This document shows, in pieces, positions 15,956 through 25,195 of a stretch of 50,117 bases of DNA. Source of the stretch: UBA1189 sp045660385 (GTDB lineage Bacteria > Bacteroidota > Bacteroidia > Bacteroidales > Bacteroidaceae). Position numbers and translations under genes: made by a program. The notes below the pieces were generated by a model. The model did no database searches and had not been told where the DNA came from. It worked only from the letters and a program-made list of their open reading frames with translations. The stretch is from positions 1-50,117 of the forward strand of contig JAZRDT010000145.1 of NCBI GenBank assembly GCA_045660385.1, written 5' to 3'. Numbering within the stretch: position 1 is the stretch's first letter; each line of letters begins with the position of its first letter.

Positions 15956-17362
15956 TTATCGTGCTTTGAATTTTGCTTCGATGTCTTCGATGGCGAGTTG
16001 TACCGCTTTGTCTACACCCAGTTGCTCTTCAATGGTGCGGCATGCATGCAGTACGGTAGAGTGGTCCTTCGAACCGATCTGCTGGCCAATCTTTGCCAAC
16101 GACAGGTTGGGGAGGTGTTTGTGTGTAAGGAACATCGCCATTTGACGGGCAAGTACGATTTCGCGTTTACGTGATGAGGTGAAGATGGTATCTTCCTTTA
16201 CGTGGTAGTAGTCGCAGGTGCTGCGTACGATATCTTCAATAGTCACTACCTTCTCAACGATGCGTACTGCTTTGCTGATAACGCGCTCGGCCATACCCAT
16301 ATCAATGTCGCGGCCATAAATGGTAGAGTGGGCCATGAGTGAAATGAGGATTCCTTCCAGTTCACGTACGCTGTCGGTTACATTCTCGGCAATGTATTCT
16401 AACACGTTGGGGGCAAGGCTGATGCTCTCGCGTCGTATCTTGTCGGCCAGGATGCTGCGGCGGAGTTCCAGATTAGGACGCTCAATTTCTGCGGTGAGTC
16501 CCCATTTGAAGCGGGTGATGAGTCGGTCCTCAATGCCTTGAAGCATGATGGGCGGACGGTCGCAGGTCATGATGAGCTGTTTACCGTTTTGATGCAGGTG
16601 GTTGAAGATATGGAAGAATGTGTTCTGGGTCTTCTCTACGCCTACAAACTCCTGTATGTCGTCGATGATCAGTACGTCGATGCTTTGGTAGAAGTTGATG
16701 AAGTCGTTGAGCGTATTCTTACGAACTGAGTCGGTGTATTGTACTTTGAACAAATGGGCGGAAACATAGAGTACACGTTTCTCAGGATACAACTCTTTTA
16801 CCTTCAGACCGATGGCGTTGGCCAAGTGAGTCTTACCCACACCCGAGGCTCCATACAGGAAGAGGGGGTTGAACACAGTCTTGCCAGGCTTCAAGGCGAT
16901 GCTTTCAGCTGCTGTGCGTGGGAGTTTGTTACTCAATCCCTCAATGAAGTTTTCGAAGCTATAGTTGCTCTTCAGCATTGGGTCGAGGTCCTGTACGGGT
17001 ACAGCGATGCTGCCGGGGGCCTGGTTTGTGCTTTTCTGCTGCTCTTGAGGTGTATTGCTTGGGCGCTTTACCGATTCCTGATCAACGGTAAGCTGATTTT
17101 GGCCGTCGGTAAGGATGCGGTAGTTGAGTTGTGTTGTGTTTCCGAATATACGGTAGATTGCGGAGCTGAGCAGGTCTACAAAGTGCTCCTCAATGTACTC
17201 GTATACGAACTGGCTGGGAACAAAGATGGTCAACACATTGCCGGCGTATGAAGCGGGCTTTGTGTTGGAAAACCACGTCTTGAACGCGGTTGCCGGAACA
17301 TTATCGGCGATAATGTCCAGACATCTTTTCCAGAGTTCGTTGAGATTGTTCTCGTTCATCAT
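15956..17362 (-). CDS. dnaA: Chromosomal replication initiator DnaA
   Basis: A 468-aa AAA+ initiator that binds DnaA boxes and opens the origin. Domain I is at about 1-85 (LWKRCLDIIADNVPATAFKTWF). A Gln/Ser-rich linker runs to ~130. The Walker A GASGVGKT is at 171-178, and Walker B is LIIDDIQEF. The DNA-binding domain IV carries the signature IGSKDHSTVLHACRTIEEQ. The start is one of two adjacent ATGs (17362 or 17359); the longer frame begins inside the -7 box at 17399-17406. It is a single gene between the mlaD terminator and nrdJ. No convincing DnaA-box cluster is seen in the flanks. Confidence 0.97.
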   Translation of the reverse strand: MMNENNLNELWKRCLDIIADNVPATAFKTWFSNTKPASYAGNVLTIFVPSQFVYEYIEEHFVDLLSSAIYRIFGNTTQLNYRILTDGQNQLTVDQESVKRPSNTPQEQQKSTNQAPGSIAVPVQDLDPMLKSNYSFENFIEGLSNKLPRTAAESIALKPGKTVFNPLFLYGASGVGKTHLANAIGLKVKELYPEKRVLYVSAHLFKVQYTDSVRKNTLNDFINFYQSIDVLIIDDIQEFVGVEKTQNTFFHIFNHLHQNGKQLIMTCDRPPIMLQGIEDRLITRFKWGLTAEIERPNLELRRSILADKIRRESISLAPNVLEYIAENVTDSVRELEGILISLMAHSTIYGRDIDMGMAERVISKAVRIVEKVVTIEDIVRSTCDYYHVKEDTIFTSSRKREIVLARQMAMFLTHKHLPNLSLAKIGQQIGSKDHSTVLHACRTIEEQLGVDKAVQLAIEDIEAKFKAR

Positions 17363-17398
17363 TTGCTCTTGTTCTCTTTTTCTTTTACTTCTACACTG

Positions 17399-17406
17399 CA
17401 AAGTTA
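17399..17406 (-). promoter_or_regulatory. Bacteroidetes -7 box for dnaA
   Basis: TAACTTTG on the minus strand, 37 bp before the ATG. The -33 half is not evident. Confidence 0.5.
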
Positions 17407-17952
17407 CAACCCTTATTCCGAATTTTAAAATTACTTTTCCTTTCCGATTATTTGTGTTTTCAAAAAGTCTTAACTTTCAGTCATTTGCGCATTCGCTGTA
17501 TTCCGCTATCCTTTTCATTGTTTTTTTTTCTTGCATATATCTAACATCCTGATACTGACGCATTTTGCAATTATTCTTGTCTATATTATGTGCGCTGATT
17601 CTTCGGCTTTTGTCATACGCACCCCCTTTTCTTTACGTTTCCAAGCATTTATCAGTGCTTTCCGGTGCTCTTTGCTTATTTAGATGTAATCTAATTTGGC
17701 TTGTTTTTGCCCGTTTTTCTCTCAAAAAAAATGGGCTGTTTTCGTGCGTTTTTCAGCACTTTATTTATTATAGAGTGGATGACACAATAGACTTTTCACG
17801 TCGCGCTAAAGGCGCTAATTTTCCTTGTCTTGTGAAACAATTTGTTTCGTCCTGTTTCTCTCCCGTTCACTTGTTTTCCTAACGCGTCGTTTGCGGATAG
17901 GCTTCTATTTCGTTTGTCACATCAGTAGGTATGTTTTTTATGACCATATAAA
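17407..17952. other. Gap upstream of dnaA without visible gene
   Basis: About 545 bp of AT-rich sequence. A plus-strand open frame (17565-17882) exists but is cysteine/serine/leucine-rich with no domain, and no promoter was recognised for it. I looked for TTATCCACA-type DnaA boxes because of the position next to dnaA and found only poor matches (for example TGCGGATAG near 17892), so no origin is claimed. Confidence 0.4.
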
Positions 17953-17984
17953 ATGACTTCCCCTCTTGGTGGAGGAGAAGTCAT
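17953..17984 (-). terminator. Terminator after amidase-mlaD operon
   Basis: ATGACTTC (17953-17960) and GAAGTCAT (17977-17984) form the outer stem, continuing after a mismatch into CCTC/GAGG. On the minus strand it is followed by TTTATAT. Confidence 0.75.
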
Positions 17985-18025
17985 GTAATCCTGATTCGGG
18001 GTGGTGTGCCCCTCTTTTCATTGGT

Positions 18026-18913
18026 TTATTTTCGTCCGAATACCGAAATGTTGATATATCGTGACGGATGTTGCTTGATATCCTCGATAAGTGCATTGGC
18101 ATTGGTAAATACACTGTTCAAGTTGTTGTAGAAGGCTGTATCATTGAGCAGGCGGCCTACTGTACTCTCATCAGAAAGCATAATCTCAGATAGTTGTTGC
18201 AGATTATTGATCGTGCTATCTACTTGCGCTATGGTTTCAACATAATCTATTGTTGATAGCTGCTCCGTGATTTGCTCCATGTTTTCGCTTGTCTTGTCGA
18301 GATGCGCTACTAAGGCAGGAATCTCCTTGTGTAACAGGCGGTTTATCTCATCGGCCATTTTGTTTAATCTGGAACTTGCCTCTGCAGCATTGGTCAATGT
18401 TGTTGCAATGGCCGGATTGCTTGCTATAGTGTGGAGTGCACTGACGAGGCTGTCAATTTTGGGTAGCATCGAATTCAGCTGGGGAAGCATCTCATCTTCA
18501 ATTTGTCCGGTTAGTCCACGAGCTATTCCTGCTTCGATGGTATCTCCTTCCTCATAGAACTTTGTGCTAGAGGCTAATCGAAGATCCATACTCACACCAC
18601 CTAATAATTCACTAACCAGGAATATCTGGCTACCGTATGGAATGCGTAGTGCTTTGTTGATACTCAACTCTACCACGATGTGATTGGGCTTGTTGTAGTC
18701 GTAGATGATGTCGGTGACATTACCGACCTTGTAGCCATTGTTGTTGATGATGGCCGAAGGGGTAAGACCACTAATCTGATTGTACACCACGTAGTAGGTG
18801 TTCGCTTTAGCCAATGTACTGCGTCCTTTAAGGAAGTTGATTCCAAAGTAGAGGAGTACGATGGCAATGATGAAGGTGGCCCCTATCTTCACCTCGTTGC
18901 TTAGTCGTTTCAT
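18026..18913 (-). CDS. MCE/MlaD family lipid-transport protein
   Basis: A 295-aa protein with one N-terminal membrane helix (about residues 10-28, IGATFIIAIVLLYFGINFL) and an MCE domain (about 38-125, YYVVYNQISGLTPSAIINNNGYKVGNV to GDTIEAG). A helical tail follows, with heptad-like stretches (about 150-270). MCE proteins of the Mla type form rings that carry phospholipids between the inner and outer membranes. Partner genes mlaE/mlaF are not in the window. It follows the amidase gene by only 8 bp, so the two form an operon closed by the hairpin at 17953-17984. The pairing of an amidase with an MCE gene is, from memory, common in Bacteroidetes. Confidence 0.88.
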   Translation of the reverse strand: MKRLSNEVKIGATFIIAIVLLYFGINFLKGRSTLAKANTYYVVYNQISGLTPSAIINNNGYKVGNVTDIIYDYNKPNHIVVELSINKALRIPYGSQIFLVSELLGGVSMDLRLASSTKFYEEGDTIEAGIARGLTGQIEDEMLPQLNSMLPKIDSLVSALHTIASNPAIATTLTNAAEASSRLNKMADEINRLLHKEIPALVAHLDKTSENMEQITEQLSTIDYVETIAQVDSTINNLQQLSEIMLSDESTVGRLLNDTAFYNNLNSVFTNANALIEDIKQHPSRYINISVFGRK

Positions 18914-18921
18914 GTCTATAA

Positions 18922-20046
18922 TTATGGATTGGATTCGTTATATAGTGCTATCGCCTTTTGGGTATCAACACGTTCGCCATTGATGAATGCAACGATGAAG
19001 GCATCCTTGAACTTTTCGTTTACCTTCTTTTTGGCTTGCAATATCTTATTGTAGTCGGTAGTGGCGCTATAGGTGTATTTGTATAGTCCTTTGTCTTTGT
19101 AGCATTCGACCGGGGTGAGCCCTTTGAATGCTTTGTCGTTGCTATTGAGTTTGGATGATGAAACCATAAACTGTATCTTGAATATCGGCTTATTGTCAGT
19201 GCTCTTGGATGGAGCTTCCTCAATGCTAATGCCCTCCATAGTTTCAGTTCCCACAAGGTAATCCATGGCGGCATCCCCCATCTGCTTGTTCAAGTCGCGA
19301 TAGTACTTGTCGAAGGCTGTACTTATGCAGTTACTCAATTTCTTTTGTCCTGTTTCTGATGCTAGGTATTTAGCCTCTTCAGCATTGCTTATATAGCCGA
19401 GTTCCACCAATATGCTGGGCATGGATGTGGCGTGCAACACAAGAAATCCAGCCTGGCGTACGCCTCGGTCATATCTTTGGGCTTCTGCAGTAAGGTTGGT
19501 CTGGACATATTGGGCAATGTGTATACTCTCTTTGACAAATTCACTCTGCATGTATTCAAAGATGATATAGCTTTCAGGTGAATTTGGGTTGAAGTTGGCA
19601 TACTTCTTCTCGTGGTTCTCCTCGAGAAGGATAACACCGTTTTCCCGTTTAGCAATATCAAGACTCCGCTCCGTACGTTCCTCTTCAATACCTAAGGTAT
19701 AGGTTTCAGCTCCCTTTGCCGTACGGTTGGTGGCTGCATTGGTGTGGATAGAGATGAAGAGGTCGGCATTGGCCTTATTAGCCATACGTGCACGGTCATT
19801 GAGTCCCACAAAAACATCTTTTTGTCGTGTATACAGTACGTTCACTTCTGGATGCTTCTTCTTGATGCTTTCGCCTACCATCAGTGCGACTTTCAATGTA
19901 ATATCCTTTTCCCGTATGCTCTTGTTGGCGCTCAGTGCACCGGGGTCTTTGCCGCCGTGTCCGGCATCAATGACTACGGTGAAGTCCTTGGCGGTGAGGC
20001 CTGTGATTGTAAATACAAGAAGGAGAAGAATATAGATACGTCGCAT
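18922..20046 (-). CDS. N-acetylmuramoyl-L-alanine amidase (Amidase_3)
   Basis: A 374-aa exported zinc amidase that cuts the bond between MurNAc and the peptide stem during cell separation or wall turnover. A signal peptide of about 19 residues is followed directly by the catalytic domain, FTVVIDAGHGGKDPGA. Zinc-ligand candidates are His30, Glu46 (REKDI) and His101 (SIHTNA). The catalytic Glu215 lies in SILVELGYISN. The C-terminal ~85 residues (PIFKIQFMVSSSKL to NGERVDTQKA) look like a SPOR-type domain, which binds denuded septal glycan. No TAnnTTTG box is seen in the 78-bp gap after the SusD gene, so the promoter is unresolved. Confidence 0.9.
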   Translation of the reverse strand: MRRIYILLLLVFTITGLTAKDFTVVIDAGHGGKDPGALSANKSIREKDITLKVALMVGESIKKKHPEVNVLYTRQKDVFVGLNDRARMANKANADLFISIHTNAATNRTAKGAETYTLGIEEERTERSLDIAKRENGVILLEENHEKKYANFNPNSPESYIIFEYMQSEFVKESIHIAQYVQTNLTAEAQRYDRGVRQAGFLVLHATSMPSILVELGYISNAEEAKYLASETGQKKLSNCISTAFDKYYRDLNKQMGDAAMDYLVGTETMEGISIEEAPSKSTDNKPIFKIQFMVSSSKLNSNDKAFKGLTPVECYKDKGLYKYTYSATTDYNKILQAKKKVNEKFKDAFIVAFINGERVDTQKAIALYNESNP

Positions 20047-20070
20047 ATTGAATCGTTGCTTAATAATAAA

Positions 20071-20110
20071 ATAAAGGCTGCTCCGAGATTCGGCTCGGGG
20101 CAGCCTTTAT
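20071..20110 (-). terminator. Strong terminator closing the FAS1/SusCD operon
   Basis: A 17-bp stem, ATAAAGGCTGCTCCGAG (20071-20087) against CTCGGGGCAGCCTTTAT (20094-20110) with one G-T wobble, surrounds a 6-nt loop. On the minus strand it is followed by TTTATTATTAAG. It lies just 14 bp after the SusD stop. Confidence 0.9.
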
Positions 20111-20124
20111 ATAGTTTGGTCTAT

Positions 20125-21897
20125 TTACTTAATGGGAAGGTACCAATTAGCCTTGTCCATGAGTTTGTTGTACAACTCATCGTCCATCTGTTCCTGTCCC
20201 TTTCTTGTAGCTACGCGCTTAGCCAGGAATTCGGGCTCGTTGCGACGCTCTGCGAAACGGATCAAGTCACCGAAACGGTTACCTTCGAGAGCGGCTTCCA
20301 TAGCCAACTCGTCGATGATCAACTCGTCGATATAGTTGATGGTGTCATTGAATGTTACTACCTGTTCAGGGTCGTTGTAGAGACGCTGTGCGATTACATT
20401 GGGCTTCAATACGTATACGGCTGTGTCGAGGTATACATCACCGCAACCTCTTGCGTGTACACCGATGAATGCCTGCTGCAATTGCTCCTCGAGAACGTGA
20501 CCCTGAGGGAAGAATACCTGATAAGCATCCTTCAACAGGTTGAATGACATTACCGCCAATGAATCTGAACCCTGCTCCTTTGCCAATGCATTCAGAGCCT
20601 CTGCTGCACGCAGATAAACAATCGAACGACGATAGATATTTACCTGAGGTGTGTAGTAGCTGATTTCACTAGTACTTGATGATGTGATAGCAAGTTTGTT
20701 ATATACGTCATAAGTTTCTCCGTCTGTAGATACTTGACTGGTGTAGTATTTACGACGCTGGTCACCACCGGCCAATACATTGATCGTATAGTTTCTTGTC
20801 TTCTTATTCTCTTTATCCAAGGTCGCTTTGATGTATGATTGTGAACCACAGATCTCTTTCATGCGTGTAGAGATATTCAACTGATGGGTGTCGTCCAATG
20901 AATAGAACAAACTTGCCAACTCTGAAACCTTACCTCTGGCATCTGACTCTTCCATAGTGATATATGACAAGTTCTCATAGCCAAGTGTTGCAGATACACC
21001 TTGTGAAAAGTAGTTATCCCATGCACCTACGATACTGTATGTGCTTCCATTCAATGTCTGTATTGATTCTACTGCAGAACCATTCAAACCCATATATCCT
21101 CTGAAACTCTCAAGGTTATTTTCTTCACCATATGACAAGTTGAAATTCTTGTTGGTGGTCAAGTAGTCCCAATAGGTTGCCCATGCATTAGCATAGTCAC
21201 CGCTCCACAAGTAGAGATCTGCCAATACCAACTGGAGGATGGGATATACCTGATTGTCGCCAGTAAATGTGGGGAGTTCATAATCAATGTAGGGGATCAG
21301 TTGGGGAATTAACTCCGCAGCCATCTCCTTGATGTCGAGTGAAGGATACTCCTTCTCGGCAGCGGCAACAGTGGTTATAGGCTCTGTGAAGTAGGGGACC
21401 TCACCGTAGTTGATAGCCATCTGCATATAGGTCCATGCACGGATACCGAGTATGGCTGCATACTCGTCAATCATCACACGTTCGTTGTTGTGTGCCAATG
21501 TGGTATCCATCTTGGCCAATGCATAGTTACAGTTGTTGATCACTGCGTAGTAGTCTCTGATGTTCAGATATTCGTTATCATCCTCGAAGTTGAACTCTGC
21601 GATGTTACGGAGCGATGTCTTTGTCAGATGGTTAATTTCAACCAGGTCACCGCGTACCTCACCAAGGATTACGTAGCGGTCGGCAATCTCACGTACGCAT
21701 TGCAAGATGCCGGTTGTTGTATAAGTAGAGTCTGCTGTGCTACCCAAGTCGTGGTTGTGCTCATAAATCACACGGCTTGACTCAATGTTGAACATATCTT
21801 CGCACGAGGTTGTAAAGCCGATCGTGAAGATGGCAGCCAATACAGCTCCTATGATTGATTTGCTTTTCATTGTCTTTATCATTTTGTTGTTGTTCAT
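20125..21897 (-). CDS. SusD/RagB-family lipoprotein (second pair)
   Basis: A 590-aa surface lipoprotein that forms the substrate-binding lid on its SusC partner. The signal peptide ends in the lipobox FTTSC, with Cys32 followed by Glu-Asp. SusD marks include a helical TPR-like N-terminal half (YYAVINNCNYALAKMD, AAILGIRAWTYMQMAINYGEVPYF) and the C-terminal ELAMEAALEGNRFGDLIRFAERR, the family's conserved 'R-x-xE-xxxEG-xR-xxDLxR'-like segment. Its ATG overlaps the TAA of the upstream SusC gene by one base (TAATG), indicating translational coupling. The ligand cannot be inferred. It is the last gene of the seven-gene string. Confidence 0.93.
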   Translation of the reverse strand: MNNNKMIKTMKSKSIIGAVLAAIFTIGFTTSCEDMFNIESSRVIYEHNHDLGSTADSTYTTTGILQCVREIADRYVILGEVRGDLVEINHLTKTSLRNIAEFNFEDDNEYLNIRDYYAVINNCNYALAKMDTTLAHNNERVMIDEYAAILGIRAWTYMQMAINYGEVPYFTEPITTVAAAEKEYPSLDIKEMAAELIPQLIPYIDYELPTFTGDNQVYPILQLVLADLYLWSGDYANAWATYWDYLTTNKNFNLSYGEENNLESFRGYMGLNGSAVESIQTLNGSTYSIVGAWDNYFSQGVSATLGYENLSYITMEESDARGKVSELASLFYSLDDTHQLNISTRMKEICGSQSYIKATLDKENKKTRNYTINVLAGGDQRRKYYTSQVSTDGETYDVYNKLAITSSSTSEISYYTPQVNIYRRSIVYLRAAEALNALAKEQGSDSLAVMSFNLLKDAYQVFFPQGHVLEEQLQQAFIGVHARGCGDVYLDTAVYVLKPNVIAQRLYNDPEQVVTFNDTINYIDELIIDELAMEAALEGNRFGDLIRFAERRNEPEFLAKRVATRKGQEQMDDELYNKLMDKANWYLPIK

Positions 21898-24800
21898 TAT
21901 AAGTTAATCTTTACACCCAACTGGAAGCTGCGGCTCTGGCCAAGCAAGCCATTGTCGATACCCTGGTAGAGTACGTTGTTGCTGAATGAGAATTCAGGAT
22001 CGCTACCAAGATACTTGCTGAATGTAAGCAAGTTGGTACCGGCGCACCATACGGTGAGACCTTGCAACCATGAAGCCTTCACGGGTACATTGTAAGAGAG
22101 TGTAATATCCTTCAAGCGGATGTATGAACCATCCTCAATCCAACGATCTGAGAAACGGTTGTTGCCCTTCGGGTCACCATACGATGCACGAGGCATATCG
22201 GTGATGTCACCCTCGGTCTTCCAACGGTTGGTAACAGCTGTTGTCTGGTTGTAGAAGCTGCTGCCGCTTTCAAGCAATGAACGCTGGTAGTTGTATACAT
22301 CGTTACCGAGTGAATAGTTCAGTGTTGCGCTCAAACTGAAGTTCTTATACATCAAGTTGCTGCTGATGTTACCATAGAGGTCGGGGTTAGGATTACCGAT
22401 AATCACACGGTCCTGAAGGTTGATGATGTTGTCACCGTTCTGGTCTACGAACTTCACGTCACCAGCCTCAAACGGTGTCAAGATACCGGTGTTTACATCC
22501 TGAGTAGAGAGGGGCAAGCCTGTCTTCGCACTTACGGGAACGTCTGATGCCTTTGCATATACGCCATCAGTTTCGTAACCGAAGAATACGCCAGCTGCCT
22601 GACCTACTGCGGTCAGGATTGTTGCGTCATAGATGTCGGTGGTGTAACCATAGAGAGCACCATCTTTCTGGCTATTGAAGGTTGTTCCGTCAGGCAATTT
22701 GGTAACTTCATTCTTGTATGTACCTATGTTTGCACCTATTTCCCACTTCCAATCCTTGGTGTTGATTGCACGACCAGTAATGTTTACTGCAGCGCCGGTG
22801 TTGTTCATAGCACCACCGTTGCACCAGTAGTATTGCAGACCTGTGAGGTAGCTGAGCTCCTTCAATGTAAGCAAGTTGTTGGTTGTGTTGTGGAATACAT
22901 CACCTGAGATGCGCAGACGGTTGTCAAATGCCTGCATATCCAAACCGAAGTTCAAGCGGCGTGTAGTCTCCCACTGGATAGCCTGATTCTCGATATTAGC
23001 CATCTTTACACCCATCAACCTGTCTGAGTACTGTACGTTCTCGAAGTAGGTGAATGCAGCGTTGTTGCTGATGTTGTCGTTACCCGAGTAGTCGATACCG
23101 GCTCTGAGCTTCAATACATTGACAACGTCGGTATTGAAGAAGGGCTCAGCAGATACCAACCAACCAGCCTGGAGTGAGGGGAAGATACCCCATGAAACGC
23201 CGGCAAAATGGATACCGCCCTCAGTCTCGCGGCCGAAACGTGAAGAGGTCTCAGCTGCAACGCTACCCTGCAGGTAGTACTTGTTCATGTAGTTGTAGTC
23301 GAGGTTAGCGTAGTAGCTCATGTTGCGCCATACATTCTCCTCACCGTCCGTAGTCGCGTAGGAATATTGAGCCTTTACGTCAGGCAACTTGTCGTTACCG
23401 GTGTTGTGGGCCGACATGAAGTTTGAATCGTATGCGAAGTTAGAGAAGCGGAAGCCGCCGAATGCATTGAAGTTGTGGTAGCCTGCCTTCTTTTCCCATG
23501 TCACGCGGGTGTCATTGTAGATAGCCTCCTCCTTAGAGAAGAATGAACGCACCTCGTTTTGGCTATAGCCTGTACCCACAATCAGGAAGTTAGGTGTGCC
23601 GGTCATCGGACGGAAATACTTCTCGCTGGTGCGGTGCAAGGTATAGTTGAAGAGGGTAGATGCGCTCCAACCCTTGCCGATTTTCCATTCGGGAGCGATC
23701 GTAACATCAAATACGGTGTATTCCTGGTTGTTCTTATTGTTACCATCACCATACTCGAGGATAGACAAGGGGTTGGCATAGCTGTTGTTAACAGTTTTGT
23801 TGTCAAGTACTGAGTTGCTGATTTGAGCGAAGTTATCGGCATTTTCCAAAGCGCCTGTCAACTCTCCTGAATTGTTGTAACGGTAGGGGCTCAAGAAGGG
23901 GGCCTTAATGAGCGACAAGAAACCAGGCGATACCATGGGACCTGCATTCAAATCCTGTTGGATTCCATCGTCACGAAGGTCGCGTACGATACGGCTGTAC
24001 GAGATGTCGAAACGTGTATTCAAATTCTTAGCCAGGTTGATGTCAGTATTGAAGCGGATGTTCAAGCGGTTGAAATCGTTGCTCTTGATGGTGCTTGCGC
24101 CATCAGCAAATCCAATTGAGAAGTTATACATCGCAGCCTCGTCACCACCCTGTACGTTTACACGGTAATTCTGTGCCCATGCATTCTGGTAGATATAATC
24201 AGACCAATTGGTCTCATTATGATACATGTTGTAATAGTAGTTGTCGTGGTCCCAAAGGAAGGGGAAGCGGTCCTTTGTTGTGGTGATGTCACCCATCAAC
24301 TCGTTCGCATAGATACGGTACTGTTCTGCATCCATCATCTGGGGCAGGCGGGGAGTCATGGTGTAGCTTCCGTATGCCTGTGCTTCGATACGGGTAGCCA
24401 TGCTATGACCGCGTCTTGTGTCAATCAGGATAACACCGTTTGCACCCTTGGCACCATAGATTGAGGTTGCATTCTTCAATACGGTAATCTTCTCGATGTC
24501 GTTTACATCGATAGCTGCCAAGGTGTTGTTGTAGAATCCCTCGTGAATAGCCGAATAGCTGTCCTGGAGGTCCTGGATAACGCCGTTCAATACAATCAGC
24601 GGCTGGGCCGATGCATTGATGGAGTTGACACCCTGCATCAACATCAAGCCACCGAGGCCTACGGTACCTGAACGCATGATGGTGCGTACGTCGGCACCCA
24701 ACTGGTTCTGTACCTCCGTTTCCAGTGTGGTAGCCTTTGACATGTCGATTACCGCTTCGCTCTTTGCAGTAACGTCAAAGCCGTTCTCTACAAAGCTGCT

Positions 24801-25166
24801 GAATTTCTCGTCATACAGGTTTACCTTGATATCACCCTTCTGTCGGGCCTTGATGATGACACTCTCATAACCGGGAGTTGATATGTACAATGAAGCAACG
24901 TGTGCAGGCACCTTGATGGTGAATGTACCGTCGGGCTTGGTCATGGCTGTGTAGCGGTTGTTGTTGAGTGCCTCTACACGAACACCGGGAATCACCTCTT
25001 GGGTAACAGCATCATACACTGTACCTGTAATCTCTTCTAATTGTTCTGTAGCTTTCTGCTCAGCTACAGCTTCTGTTTGGGCACTAACCGTACTTGTTCC
25101 TACCAACAGTACCAAGAAGGTGAGGAATGCCACTAAACGAGGTTGTATATATTTCAATGTTTTCAT
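21897..25166 (-). CDS. SusC/RagA-family TonB-dependent transporter (second pair)
   Basis: A 1089-aa outer-membrane beta-barrel transporter. The signal peptide ends TVSAQ. A carboxypeptidase-regulatory-like beta domain (about residues 44-115, ITGTVYDAVTQEVIPGVRVEA) is followed by the TonB plug, which ends in ITVLKNATSIYGAKGANGVIL, the SusC-type 'vLKdAsatAiYGsrganGVi' segment. The barrel follows and ends in LGVKINL with an aromatic/aliphatic C-terminus. The plug carries an unusual stretch (GTVGLGGLMLMQGVNSINAS) at the place of the normal RG-xxS motif. It follows a FAS1 lipoprotein by 29 bp and overlaps its SusD by one base. Confidence 0.93.
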   Translation of the reverse strand: MKTLKYIQPRLVAFLTFLVLLVGTSTVSAQTEAVAEQKATEQLEEITGTVYDAVTQEVIPGVRVEALNNNRYTAMTKPDGTFTIKVPAHVASLYISTPGYESVIIKARQKGDIKVNLYDEKFSSFVENGFDVTAKSEAVIDMSKATTLETEVQNQLGADVRTIMRSGTVGLGGLMLMQGVNSINASAQPLIVLNGVIQDLQDSYSAIHEGFYNNTLAAIDVNDIEKITVLKNATSIYGAKGANGVILIDTRRGHSMATRIEAQAYGSYTMTPRLPQMMDAEQYRIYANELMGDITTTKDRFPFLWDHDNYYYNMYHNETNWSDYIYQNAWAQNYRVNVQGGDEAAMYNFSIGFADGASTIKSNDFNRLNIRFNTDINLAKNLNTRFDISYSRIVRDLRDDGIQQDLNAGPMVSPGFLSLIKAPFLSPYRYNNSGELTGALENADNFAQISNSVLDNKTVNNSYANPLSILEYGDGNNKNNQEYTVFDVTIAPEWKIGKGWSASTLFNYTLHRTSEKYFRPMTGTPNFLIVGTGYSQNEVRSFFSKEEAIYNDTRVTWEKKAGYHNFNAFGGFRFSNFAYDSNFMSAHNTGNDKLPDVKAQYSYATTDGEENVWRNMSYYANLDYNYMNKYYLQGSVAAETSSRFGRETEGGIHFAGVSWGIFPSLQAGWLVSAEPFFNTDVVNVLKLRAGIDYSGNDNISNNAAFTYFENVQYSDRLMGVKMANIENQAIQWETTRRLNFGLDMQAFDNRLRISGDVFHNTTNNLLTLKELSYLTGLQYYWCNGGAMNNTGAAVNITGRAINTKDWKWEIGANIGTYKNEVTKLPDGTTFNSQKDGALYGYTTDIYDATILTAVGQAAGVFFGYETDGVYAKASDVPVSAKTGLPLSTQDVNTGILTPFEAGDVKFVDQNGDNIINLQDRVIIGNPNPDLYGNISSNLMYKNFSLSATLNYSLGNDVYNYQRSLLESGSSFYNQTTAVTNRWKTEGDITDMPRASYGDPKGNNRFSDRWIEDGSYIRLKDITLSYNVPVKASWLQGLTVWCAGTNLLTFSKYLGSDPEFSFSNNVLYQGIDNGLLGQSRSFQLGVKINL

Positions 25167-25195
25167 CGTTGTTACATTTTAGTGTTATAGGAACA

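Noticed and set aside
17565..17882. 105-aa plus-strand open frame upstream of dnaA
   Set aside because: It is hydrophobic and Cys/Ser-rich with no domain or recognised promoter, and fits random AT-rich sequence.
17402..18025. Replication origin next to dnaA
   Set aside because: Only poor partial matches to DnaA boxes were seen and no AT-rich 13-mer set could be argued.
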